Origin: Deltaproteobacteria bacterium
GTDB taxonomy: Bacteria > Desulfobacterota > Binatia > UBA9968 > JAJDTQ01
Length of the DNA: 53,879 nucleotides
Direction of reading: 5' to 3'
NCBI GenBank assembly: GCA_026712905.1
Contig: JAPOPM010000178.1
Coordinates: 1-53,879, forward strand
Shown here one piece after another: positions 41,846 through 48,862 of this stretch. Position numbers and translations under genes: made by a program. Numbering within the stretch: the first letter of the stretch is position 1; every line of letters starts with the position of its first letter. Under the pieces are notes generated by a model. The model made no database searches and was not told the DNA's origin. It worked only from the letters and a program-made list of their open reading frames with translations.

Positions 41846-42631
41846 TCACCCCCCGAACGAGTGGACGATCACGATGTGGAAGATCACGAATACCGCGGCC
41901 ACCGCGGACGCGGGCAGGTGGACGAACAGCCACCCTCGCTGAAGCCAGTAGAGCGCCCAACGCTGATCGAGGTGGGTCTTCTCTATAACGATCTCCTTGA
42001 TCCGCAGGAAGTCCGGGTCTTCCGCCAGCTCTCGGCCGGCATAAGACAGCTCCTCCAGGACCTCCTCGAGGGGCCGCCCGTAACCGGTCCAGTGCTGCCA
42101 CGGATGGGCCGGACGGCGCAGGAACGGCAGCAGGCGCTGGGCGTAGAGCCGCGCCATGAGGGGCGGGCAGCCGCGCTTCACGATCTCGTTGAAGGCTTCG
42201 TCGGCCTCGGCCGCCAGCTCGGCGCGCTGTTGTGCGATGCGCGGGTAAGGGAGCGCGTCCCAGTCCCGTTGCCAGCGCGTGCAGAGCCTTTCGAGGAGCA
42301 AGCCCACGGCTCCGGATGCCAGGGCAAGGGCGAAGGAGAGCCACAGGATGCGGTGGAAGGCGCCCGGCGGCAAGCCGCCGCCGTGGGCCAGGAACAGCAG
42401 GGCGGCGACCCACCCGAGTTGCAGGTGCACGCGCAACCGCGCCGCCCCGGGCCAGCGCCGCTGGACCCGCCGCATCCCGTGCACTCCCAGCAACAGGAAG
42501 GCCAGGGCCAGGGTCCAGCCGGTCCAGTGCGGCGTGGGCAGCAGCGCGGTGTCGGCGACGCGGTACCACGCGGCGCCCGCCAGTACGGCCGCCCCCGCGG
42601 CGAGCCATCCGATGGCGATCCGTGCCGTCAC
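41846..42631 (-). CDS. Integral membrane cytochrome-b-like protein
   Basis: A 261-residue membrane protein with about five hydrophobic helices: 7-27, 36-50, 70-87, 92-112 and 232-256. Histidines in or near helices (LLGVHGM, RVHLQLGW, FLAHGG, FVHLP and FHIVIVHSF) could coordinate two b-type haems. A long soluble loop (about 113-228) is rich in charged residues. It resembles the small cytochrome b partners of multihaem cytochromes and ferredoxin-like subunits, as in formate-dehydrogenase-gamma or NapH-type modules, without matching one exactly. It starts at GTG 42631, and its TGA stop is followed in the same frame, 3 bp on, by the decahaem gene. It probably links quinone or ferredoxin-like subunits to the periplasmic haems. 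Confidence 0.72.
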   Translation of the reverse strand: MTARIAIGWLAAGAAVLAGAAWYRVADTALLPTPHWTGWTLALAFLLLGVHGMRRVQRRWPGAARLRVHLQLGWVAALLFLAHGGGLPPGAFHRILWLSFALALASGAVGLLLERLCTRWQRDWDALPYPRIAQQRAELAAEADEAFNEIVKRGCPPLMARLYAQRLLPFLRRPAHPWQHWTGYGRPLEEVLEELSYAGRELAEDPDFLRIKEIVIEKTHLDQRWALYWLQRGWLFVHLPASAVAAVFVIFHIVIVHSFGG

Positions 42632-42692
42632 GGCACCCGCCCGTGGATGAAGGACGCGGCTCGCGGCCCCTGGCTGCCGGCGGGTGAGGTCA

Positions 42693-44312
42693 TCATCCCT
42701 TGGAGTTCAGTGTGCGCAACGGCGTGCCCGCCGCCAGCCGCCCGACCAGCTCATGGTCGGTAAGGTCGACGCGGGCGATGGCGTCGTGCGGGCACGCGCG
42801 CACGCATGCGGGGCCTGTCTCCTGGCCGATACAGAGATCGCATTTGGCGGCGACGGGGATGGACCGTTCCTTCGCCTCGGCGTTGAGCCCCATCTCCACC
42901 AGCCGGATGTTGTCGTAGGGACAGGCCGCGGTGCAGGTGCCGCAACCGATGCACAGCACTTCCGACACCACCACTTCTCCGCTGAACTTCCGGAACACCG
43001 CTTCGGTGGGGCAGTTGACCAGGCACGGCGCTTCCTCGCAATGCATGCAGGCATTGGCGACGGAGTAGCCGCCCTTGGCGGGACCCTGGCGGACGAATCG
43101 CGGCACACCGCCATGGGTATCGGCGCAACCCTGTACGCAGGCATCGCACCCCACGCAGCGGGTCTGGTCGATGACCATGGCCTGCCGGCCCCTGACGAAA
43201 GCGTTGTCCACGAGGAAGTCGATCAGCGAAGCCTCGCGCGAGCGGTCCCGCAGGGCCGTGGACGTCGTCGTGTCCGGATCGCCCAGTTCGACACGGGCGG
43301 CGGGGTCGCAGCGGGTGATGTCCTCATGGGAAAGGAAGGGGAGGCAGTCCTCCATCAGCGCCGTCCCCGGCAGCACCAGTAGACTGGTGTCGCCCAGGAA
43401 CTCGAGGGAGGTCTTGCTCGCGGCCCCTTGCCCGCCCGCGGCCAGCGCCGCGAGCCCGAAGACATCGCCCCGGCGAACGAAACCGACGCTGTGGCTCTCG
43501 CCGGCGGAGAGATGACGGACGCGGCCGAACCCGGAGACGACCACGAACACTTCCCGGACCGGCTCGTCCTGTCGGAGGGCGGTAAATCCAGAGGAGGGAC
43601 CGCCGGCGAACCGGAAGTCCGCGGTTTCCATGAGAGCGGTCAGGGCGCTCTTCGGCAGCGGCGAGAAGACCGGAACGGCGAACCTGCCCGAACGCATCAG
43701 ATCCACGATCTCGGCCAGGCAGTGGGCATTGATGGACCGGCGCGGGGCATCGCCGAGGGCGGTCATGTCGCGCATGCCACGCCAGTGCACGGCCAGGAGC
43801 CGTACCGGCGTCTCGGCGAACACGGTGCGTCGGAACGCCGAGCGGGTCAGCACGGCGAAAGCGCCGGCGATGGCGTTGTCCGCCGAAGACGGTTCGAGCC
43901 GGACGGTCTCGCAGGACTCCAGCACCTCGTCCATGTTGGCGAGCTTCTGCCGGACGTTGGCGTCCACCACGAAGATTTCCTCTTCCTCGGGGGCTTTCCA
44001 GAATTCCCAGAAACGCCGCTTGGGTCCGATGGACACGAGGCGGGGCGGATCGGCAAGGGCCATCACGCCCTCCGGGTCCTCGACCACCACCCGGAGCGAC
44101 CCTTCCAGGACGAAGTAGAGGACGCTGCCGTAGTCGCCCTCGCGGCACACCACCTCTCCCGCGTCGAAACGCACGGGTCGCGCGTATTGAGCCAGGATCT
44201 CCTCGAACCGGGCCGCCGCGCTCCCGTCGGCGGCGATACTCGACAGCAGTGGGGACTGCGTCACCGCCTGGCGGACGGCTTCCTGCTCACTGGCGGAGAG
44301 TTGTCTGAACAT
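42693..44312 (-). CDS. cNMP-binding domain protein fused to four-cluster ferredoxin
   Basis: A 539-residue protein. Two CRP-type cyclic-nucleotide-binding beta-barrels occupy about 35-175 (FDAGEVVCREGDYGSVLYFVLEG) and 205-335 (LRQDEPVREVFVVVSGFGRVR...RRGDVFG). The C-terminal part (about 380-520) is a DMSO-reductase-B/HybA-like ferredoxin with four cysteine clusters: CVGCDACVQGC, CMHCEEAPCLVNCP, CIGCGTCTAACP and CDLCIGQETGPACVRACP. Together these could bind four [4Fe-4S] centres. It has no signal peptide, so it should act on the cytoplasmic face as an electron wire whose activity is gated by a nucleotide or redox ligand. It lies between the c554-like and cytochrome-b-like genes in a co-directional run. 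Confidence 0.88.
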   Translation of the reverse strand: MFRQLSASEQEAVRQAVTQSPLLSSIAADGSAAARFEEILAQYARPVRFDAGEVVCREGDYGSVLYFVLEGSLRVVVEDPEGVMALADPPRLVSIGPKRRFWEFWKAPEEEEIFVVDANVRQKLANMDEVLESCETVRLEPSSADNAIAGAFAVLTRSAFRRTVFAETPVRLLAVHWRGMRDMTALGDAPRRSINAHCLAEIVDLMRSGRFAVPVFSPLPKSALTALMETADFRFAGGPSSGFTALRQDEPVREVFVVVSGFGRVRHLSAGESHSVGFVRRGDVFGLAALAAGGQGAASKTSLEFLGDTSLLVLPGTALMEDCLPFLSHEDITRCDPAARVELGDPDTTTSTALRDRSREASLIDFLVDNAFVRGRQAMVIDQTRCVGCDACVQGCADTHGGVPRFVRQGPAKGGYSVANACMHCEEAPCLVNCPTEAVFRKFSGEVVVSEVLCIGCGTCTAACPYDNIRLVEMGLNAEAKERSIPVAAKCDLCIGQETGPACVRACPHDAIARVDLTDHELVGRLAAGTPLRTLNSKG

Positions 44313-44343
44313 ACGCCTTCGCCTTCAGGTCGCGGGGAGGCGG

Positions 44344-45393
44344 TCAGGGTTTGGCGACTTTGCCGACGTAGTCGCCCGTGCCCGGCAGCATCCCATCGAG
44401 GGCCTCCATGCCGCCCCCGTCGCGCTCCAACAGCCGCCGCGCCTGCTCGGACACGGCGGCGGCGGATGCCTCCAGTTGCGCCGCGGCGGCCCCCGGGGCC
44501 GGCACGGCGTCGACCATGGCCTTGAGCTCGACCACTCCGGCCAGGCGCTCGGCGGCCTTGGCGAGACCTGCCTTGGCCCGCCCGATCCTGACCCGCAGAT
44601 CCGCGGCATACATGCCGTCGGCCTTCCGGGCCTCGGAAAGCGCCTTCAGGGAGGTCTCCAGGGACAGCGACAGGCCCGCCAGGTACAGCATGCGTTTGCG
44701 TGCCGGCGAGGCCTCGTCGTTGGCCGGTGTGTACCAGACATTGTGCCGGACCTCGCCCATGGTCCAGGACAAGAGCTCGAATTGACCGCCGGAAGGGTGT
44801 CCGCCGACGTTGATCAGGTCCTCATGACCGGTGGCGTGGCATGAGTAGCAGTTCCGCGCCAGCTTGTAGAGGTTGCGCGGCCGGATCATGCCGGCCTTCT
44901 CGGACTGCGTCCATCGGGCCGCGGCCTCCTCGGGGGACTCGGTTTCCTTCTTCTTGCCGCTGAACTCGCCATGGACCTTGATCCAGTCCCGGGCCGCGCC
45001 GTGGCAGGACTCGCACGAGATCCCGGCAATGGCCTTGGGACGTTTCTTTCCCTTCTGGACCGTGTAGTGGCAGGTGGCGCACAACGCCTTGGGGTCCTTG
45101 ATGCGCCGGACCCGCAGGCTCTTGGCGAAGGCCCGAGCCTCCTTGGAGCGATGGGTCTCCTTGATCACGCGGTGGTGAACGGTGCGTTTCCAGACCTGGG
45201 CGGTCTTTTTGTGGCACTCGGCGCAGGCATTGGGTCCTTGGACGGCGCCAATGTCGAGGCCGGGCCCCGGTATGCGGACACTTTCCTGAGCCTTGGCGAG
45301 ACCCGTGAGGCCGAGGGAAAACACGGCGGCCAGGAACGCGGCTGCGACTATCAGACGCGGGTCGTGGAAAGGTCGTTGCGCGGTCGGCTTCAT
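44344..45393 (-). CDS. Tetrahaem cytochrome c554-like protein
   Basis: A 349-residue periplasmic protein. A signal peptide (about 1-36, ending AKAQE) precedes four haem motifs: CAECH 57-61, CATCH 105-109, CESCH 127-131 and CYSCH 182-186. Their spacing and the GISCESCHGAARDWIKVHGEF segment match the cytochrome c554 family. The last 150 residues lack haem motifs and are helical and Ala/Leu-rich (coiled coil). Cytochrome c554 carries electrons in the periplasm, in nitrifiers from hydroxylamine oxidoreductase. No such enzyme is encoded here. The gene starts 2 bp after the reductase stop, so the two are co-translated. An in-frame GTG two codons upstream is possible. Confidence 0.86.
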   Translation of the reverse strand: MKPTAQRPFHDPRLIVAAAFLAAVFSLGLTGLAKAQESVRIPGPGLDIGAVQGPNACAECHKKTAQVWKRTVHHRVIKETHRSKEARAFAKSLRVRRIKDPKALCATCHYTVQKGKKRPKAIAGISCESCHGAARDWIKVHGEFSGKKKETESPEEAAARWTQSEKAGMIRPRNLYKLARNCYSCHATGHEDLINVGGHPSGGQFELLSWTMGEVRHNVWYTPANDEASPARKRMLYLAGLSLSLETSLKALSEARKADGMYAADLRVRIGRAKAGLAKAAERLAGVVELKAMVDAVPAPGAAAAQLEASAAAVSEQARRLLERDGGGMEALDGMLPGTGDYVGKVAKP

Positions 45394-45395
45394 GA

Positions 45396-46652
45396 TCACG
45401 CGAACTCCATGTCTTCGGTGGGCACCGAAATGCACACCAGGCAGTTGCCCTGGTCCACCCTCGCCTCGGGCTTGGAGAGATAGGTGAAAGAACCCGCGAG
45501 CACCGGCGCGGCGCACGTGCCGCAGTTCCCGGCCCGGCACCCCGAGGGCAGGAAGATGCCGTTCCGTTCGGCCAGGTCCAGTATCGTCCCGGAGTCCCCG
45601 CGCCATTGCAGCTTCTTGTTGTTGCCCCGGAACGCTACCTCCCACGTCGCGGTTTGTCCGGCCAGCAGACTGGCCATGCCGATCTCGCGCACGGTCTCGG
45701 AGGAGAACGCCTCCATGTGGATGGAGCCGGGCGGCACCCCCCACTCCCGAAGGCCTTCCATGATCGCCGCCATCATCGGCGGCGGACCGCAGACGAAGAA
45801 CTCATAGTTCGAGGAGGGCAGCCACTGCCGCAGGACATCGAGGGTCACGATGCTTTCTTCGTTGAACGGCTGGGCGGATTGGCCGTCTTCCAACGGTTGG
45901 CTGTAGCAGGTGATGAAATGGAAGTTGGGTTTCTCGGCCCAGGCGCGGAGCGGGTCGGCGGCCACCTGTTCCCGAGGGTTCTTGACGCCGTGGAAGAGCC
46001 ATGCTTCGCGGTCGGGCTCGTGCCGGGCCAGATGTTCGGTCATGGCGAGAAACGGCGTGACGCCGATACCGCCGGCGATGAAGACCACGGGCCGCCCCGC
46101 GGCCAGGTCCAGGGTGAATTGTCCGGCCGGCGGACCCACCTCGACGACGTTGTCTTCCTCCACCGCGTGGAAATAGGAAGACGACTTTCCCCATGGGGTG
46201 CCCGCCGGCGCGTCGGGCGGCGGCGCCAGCCGCTTGATGGTCACTCTGTAGTCAAGCTCCGGACTGTACGCCTGCGAGAGGGAATAGCACCGGATGGTCG
46301 GCGTTCCTCCGGTTTCGTCGTGGAAACGGAAGGTGAGGAACTGGCCCGGAAGAAACGCCGGCACCGCCCGCCCGTCATGCGGACGGAGGTAAAGGGAAAC
46401 GATGTTGTCCGCTTCCTGGACCTTGCGGGTGACGCGAAAATTCCGAAAACCGTCCCAACTCCTGCTCCGGGAGAGATTCTGGACGATGGCCTCGTCGCGT
46501 CGGGCCAACACGTCCGCCAGCGCCGAGTATCGTGCCACGTCGAGGGCCAGACGCCGGCGCCGCCACGCGGCGCGTGACCACGCGTCCACCACCATTGCGG
46601 CGACTAGCGCTCCGACGCCCACGAGGATTGCCGATGTCAGCCACGTTTCCAT
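45396..46652 (-). CDS. Membrane-anchored FAD/NAD(P)-binding reductase with 2Fe-2S domain
   Basis: A 418-residue flavodoxin-reductase-type electron transferase. One N-terminal membrane helix (about 5-25) is followed by the FAD domain with RCYSLS. The NAD(P) domain has GGIGVTPFLAM and FVCGPPPMM. A C-terminal plant-type [2Fe-2S] domain has C-x4-C-x2-C (GCRAGNCGTC) and a fourth Cys in NCLVC. The order FAD-NAD(P)-2Fe-2S is that of phthalate-dioxygenase-reductase or NqrF relatives. It would feed NAD(P)H electrons into the cytochrome chain encoded around it, or take them out. ATG 46652 was chosen so that the helix is N-terminal. A large hairpin lies 33 bp upstream. Confidence 0.9.
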   Translation of the reverse strand: METWLTSAILVGVGALVAAMVVDAWSRAAWRRRRLALDVARYSALADVLARRDEAIVQNLSRSRSWDGFRNFRVTRKVQEADNIVSLYLRPHDGRAVPAFLPGQFLTFRFHDETGGTPTIRCYSLSQAYSPELDYRVTIKRLAPPPDAPAGTPWGKSSSYFHAVEEDNVVEVGPPAGQFTLDLAAGRPVVFIAGGIGVTPFLAMTEHLARHEPDREAWLFHGVKNPREQVAADPLRAWAEKPNFHFITCYSQPLEDGQSAQPFNEESIVTLDVLRQWLPSSNYEFFVCGPPPMMAAIMEGLREWGVPPGSIHMEAFSSETVREIGMASLLAGQTATWEVAFRGNNKKLQWRGDSGTILDLAERNGIFLPSGCRAGNCGTCAAPVLAGSFTYLSKPEARVDQGNCLVCISVPTEDMEFA

Positions 46653-46684
46653 GCTCACGAGAGATTCTCTTATCCGAAACGCGG

Positions 46685-46726
46685 TCTCGTGTCCTGTCCG
46701 GCCGATTCGCCGGACAGGACACGAGA
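46685..46726. repeat. Perfect 18-bp inverted repeat (long hairpin) inside the redox operon
   Basis: TCTCGTGTCCTGTCCGGC and its exact complement flank the 6-nt loop CGATTC. The predicted stem is very stable. It sits between the secreted repeat-protein gene and the reductase gene, both on the minus strand. There is no T tract on that strand, so it is more likely an mRNA-processing/stability element or a small palindromic repeat than a simple terminator. Confidence 0.8.
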
Positions 46727-46764
46727 GTCGCCAGGAAGCCGTGACCGGGCTCGCCGGACGGTTG

Positions 46765-47283
46765 TCAGGGGCAGATGGCCTTGACGTGACCATGGAACTT
46801 CACGCCGTTCACTTCGCCCTCATGGGCGTCCGCGGACAGGCGCAACCCCTTCACGCCGCAGTTGGTCCCCTCCGGCCCGATGGCCTTCACGCCGAGCCGT
46901 TTGTCACCATCGATGGCCTTGATGTGAAACACGTGGCCGTCTTGAGCCACGCCCTTGACATCGAGCTTCTTGCCGCCCTCGCCGATGGCCTTGATGTCCA
47001 TCAGCTTCCCGTCCTTGCGGATCGCCTTGACCGACAAGTGCTTGCCGCCCTGATCGATCAGCTTGATGGGCAGGATCTCGCCATCGACCCTGGCCTGAAC
47101 GGCCTTGACCTGTCCCGCGCCGGCCGCCTTTACTCCGTGCATCTTGCCGTCGCTGTCGATCGCCTTGACCCCGAGGGTATTGCCATCGCTCAAGGCCTTC
47201 ACATGCCAAACGTCCTCCCCGGCCACCATGCCGGGCATGGCAACCCATAGTGCCATGGACGCAATGAGTACAAGCTTCAACAT
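46765..47283 (-). CDS. Secreted protein built of 12-residue repeats
   Basis: A 172-residue protein with a signal peptide (about 1-22, ending MVAG before ED) and an ideal AGGAGG box. The mature part is about ten copies of a 12-residue unit with consensus [VI]KAI..[DG]GK.L.: for example VKAIDSDGKMHG, IKLIDQGGKHLS, VKAIRKDGKLMD, IKAIGEGGKKLD, VKGVAQDGHVFH and VKAIGPEGTNCG. Such a short regular period with alternating hydrophobic and polar positions suggests a beta-solenoid or beta-propeller-like fold. Two cysteines occur only near the C-terminus. No family is recognised. It lies between an outer-membrane barrel gene and an electron-transfer gene, so a role at the outer surface or in metal or redox binding is possible but unproven. 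Confidence 0.8.
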   Translation of the reverse strand: MLKLVLIASMALWVAMPGMVAGEDVWHVKALSDGNTLGVKAIDSDGKMHGVKAAGAGQVKAVQARVDGEILPIKLIDQGGKHLSVKAIRKDGKLMDIKAIGEGGKKLDVKGVAQDGHVFHIKAIDGDKRLGVKAIGPEGTNCGVKGLRLSADAHEGEVNGVKFHGHVKAICP

Positions 47284-47364
47284 CAGAACCTCCTCTGTTT
47301 CGTCTGATTCGTCCTTGTCTTCCGAACACCAGAGCGGCGTCCGTTCCCGCAAGCAAAGCCTGGT

Positions 47365-48861
47365 CTACAGGCCGACCCTGAGCTCCAGCCGTACGGCTGA
47401 AGAGTCCTCGTCCGATTCCGCATCCTGTGGCGGCCCGGAGTCGTCGGAATGGACGGCGTAGAAGGCATCCAACTGCAACATGAAGCGTTCGGCGATCTTG
47501 TACTGGATACGCGTGGTTACGGCGAACCCGCTGGTGTTGCCGAACGGGTCGTCCTGCGCCAGGTCGTATCGGTGGGCCAACTCCAGGGTCACGTTGGCTC
47601 TTTCTTCCAACAGGAACCTCTGCACCCCCACAACCGCGCCGAGAGAGTCCAGCGGCGCCGGCCACAGCGCGGGCCGGTAGGCGCCGAGCCCGACGCCGGC
47701 GAATGACAGCCCGATGGGACCGAGGGTCGGGCTGGCGTTGCTGGCGAGCCGTCCGAAGTAGCCGTTGGCCCAGTAGCCGGTGGCGTAGATCAGATCATGC
47801 TGAAGCCCTATTTCTCTGGAATAGCCCAGCACCAGCAACGTCCCGTCGTAGTCCTTCTCCACGCCGTTGGGCAGGACGTTGAGGCCCCGGGCCGCGTCGA
47901 TGGTCTGGTTGGTGTGGCTGGAAAAGTTGGCGTGAACCGACGTGTTGTGGATGCCGAAATGGCCCGTCCAGCCTATGCCGCCGTTGATCTGGTTGCCCCG
48001 CCGCTTGTCCGCGACGGTGCCGCCGATGTCCACTTCCAGCAGTCCCCAGGGGAAGTCGCCCTCAACCGACAGCGCAAACAGGTCCACGTCGCGGCGGTCG
48101 CGGGCGTTGCCGGATTCGTTGACGTGGTGGAAGGCCCAGAGGCCGAGCACGCGCATCCCGGAAGAGCCCGGGAACCGGATGTTGTTCTTGGACAGCCCGA
48201 CGGCGGTCATCTCGTCCCGCACGAGATAACCGTTCTGAAGCTCCACCGGAAACTTGCCGACGGCGAAGCCGATGTCCCACCCGCCCTGGTCCCGCGGGTC
48301 GAGCCGGGGAAACATCTCGCCGATGTCGCCCTCGAAGAAGAGGGTCTCGAAGTCGTCGTCCCAATCGGCCTTGTAGGCGGTCTTTGCCGATGACGGCGAT
48401 AGGGTCTGGCCGGCGAAACGCCCGGCCTTGTCCACCGGGCGCATATGGGCCTGAATGCGCTCGGTGCCCGCGAGCTGCAGGTTGGCGAACACGTCCAGGC
48501 GGCTCCTCAACTCCGACACGTCGCCGTTTCGGCGCGTTCTCCGGTCGCCGTCGGTGGAGAGGACCGCGGTCCGGAGCGACCCGTAGATCCAGAGCGCGGG
48601 CTGCCACACGGCGCCGGTCGGGATCTCGATGCCGTCGTCGAGTTGTCCGCCCTCGTTGATGCCGCGGCCCAGTTCGATGAGGGCGCCGGCGCGTTTCGGC
48701 AGATCTTCGGAATCGAGGAACGGGACCGGTTCCTTTCGCAGGTCCAGGTCGGGGTCGTCACCCGCCGGGGCCGGCCGCGGCGAAGCGATGAAGGCCAGCA
48801 GCAGGGCGAGCGCCAGTGTCAGAGCATACCGGTTCTTGCGTCGGGTCCCGGCTGCCGCCAC
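47365..48861 (-). CDS. Outer-membrane beta-barrel (porin-like) protein
   Basis: A 498-residue protein with a signal peptide (about 1-33, ending PAPAGDD). The body consists of alternating amphipathic strands with aromatic girdles (WQPALWIYGSLRTAVL, GGWDIGFAVGKFPVEL, YDGTLLVLGYSREIG, GFAVTTRIQYKIAERFMLQLDAFYAVHS) and ends in a hydrophobic/aliphatic strand, VRLELRVGL, the pattern of outer-membrane barrels. It may be a substrate porin or the sheath of a porin-cytochrome conduit. It starts at GTG 48861, 1 bp after the stop of the pentahaem cytochrome gene, so the two proteins are made together. This favours a conduit, but length and sequence do not match MtrB or OmbB families by eye. Confidence 0.8.
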   Translation of the reverse strand: MAAAGTRRKNRYALTLALALLLAFIASPRPAPAGDDPDLDLRKEPVPFLDSEDLPKRAGALIELGRGINEGGQLDDGIEIPTGAVWQPALWIYGSLRTAVLSTDGDRRTRRNGDVSELRSRLDVFANLQLAGTERIQAHMRPVDKAGRFAGQTLSPSSAKTAYKADWDDDFETLFFEGDIGEMFPRLDPRDQGGWDIGFAVGKFPVELQNGYLVRDEMTAVGLSKNNIRFPGSSGMRVLGLWAFHHVNESGNARDRRDVDLFALSVEGDFPWGLLEVDIGGTVADKRRGNQINGGIGWTGHFGIHNTSVHANFSSHTNQTIDAARGLNVLPNGVEKDYDGTLLVLGYSREIGLQHDLIYATGYWANGYFGRLASNASPTLGPIGLSFAGVGLGAYRPALWPAPLDSLGAVVGVQRFLLEERANVTLELAHRYDLAQDDPFGNTSGFAVTTRIQYKIAERFMLQLDAFYAVHSDDSGPPQDAESDEDSSAVRLELRVGL

Positions 48862-48862
48862 G

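Noticed and set aside
41846..41848. TGA between cytochrome b and decahaem genes as a recoded (selenocysteine) codon
   Set aside because: The cytochrome-b protein ends naturally after its last helix, the next residues are charged and start a separate domain, and no convincing SECIS-like hairpin was seen just downstream.
46685..46726. Rho-independent terminator
   Set aside because: The stem is excellent but no T tract follows on the minus strand, and genes on both sides are co-directional.
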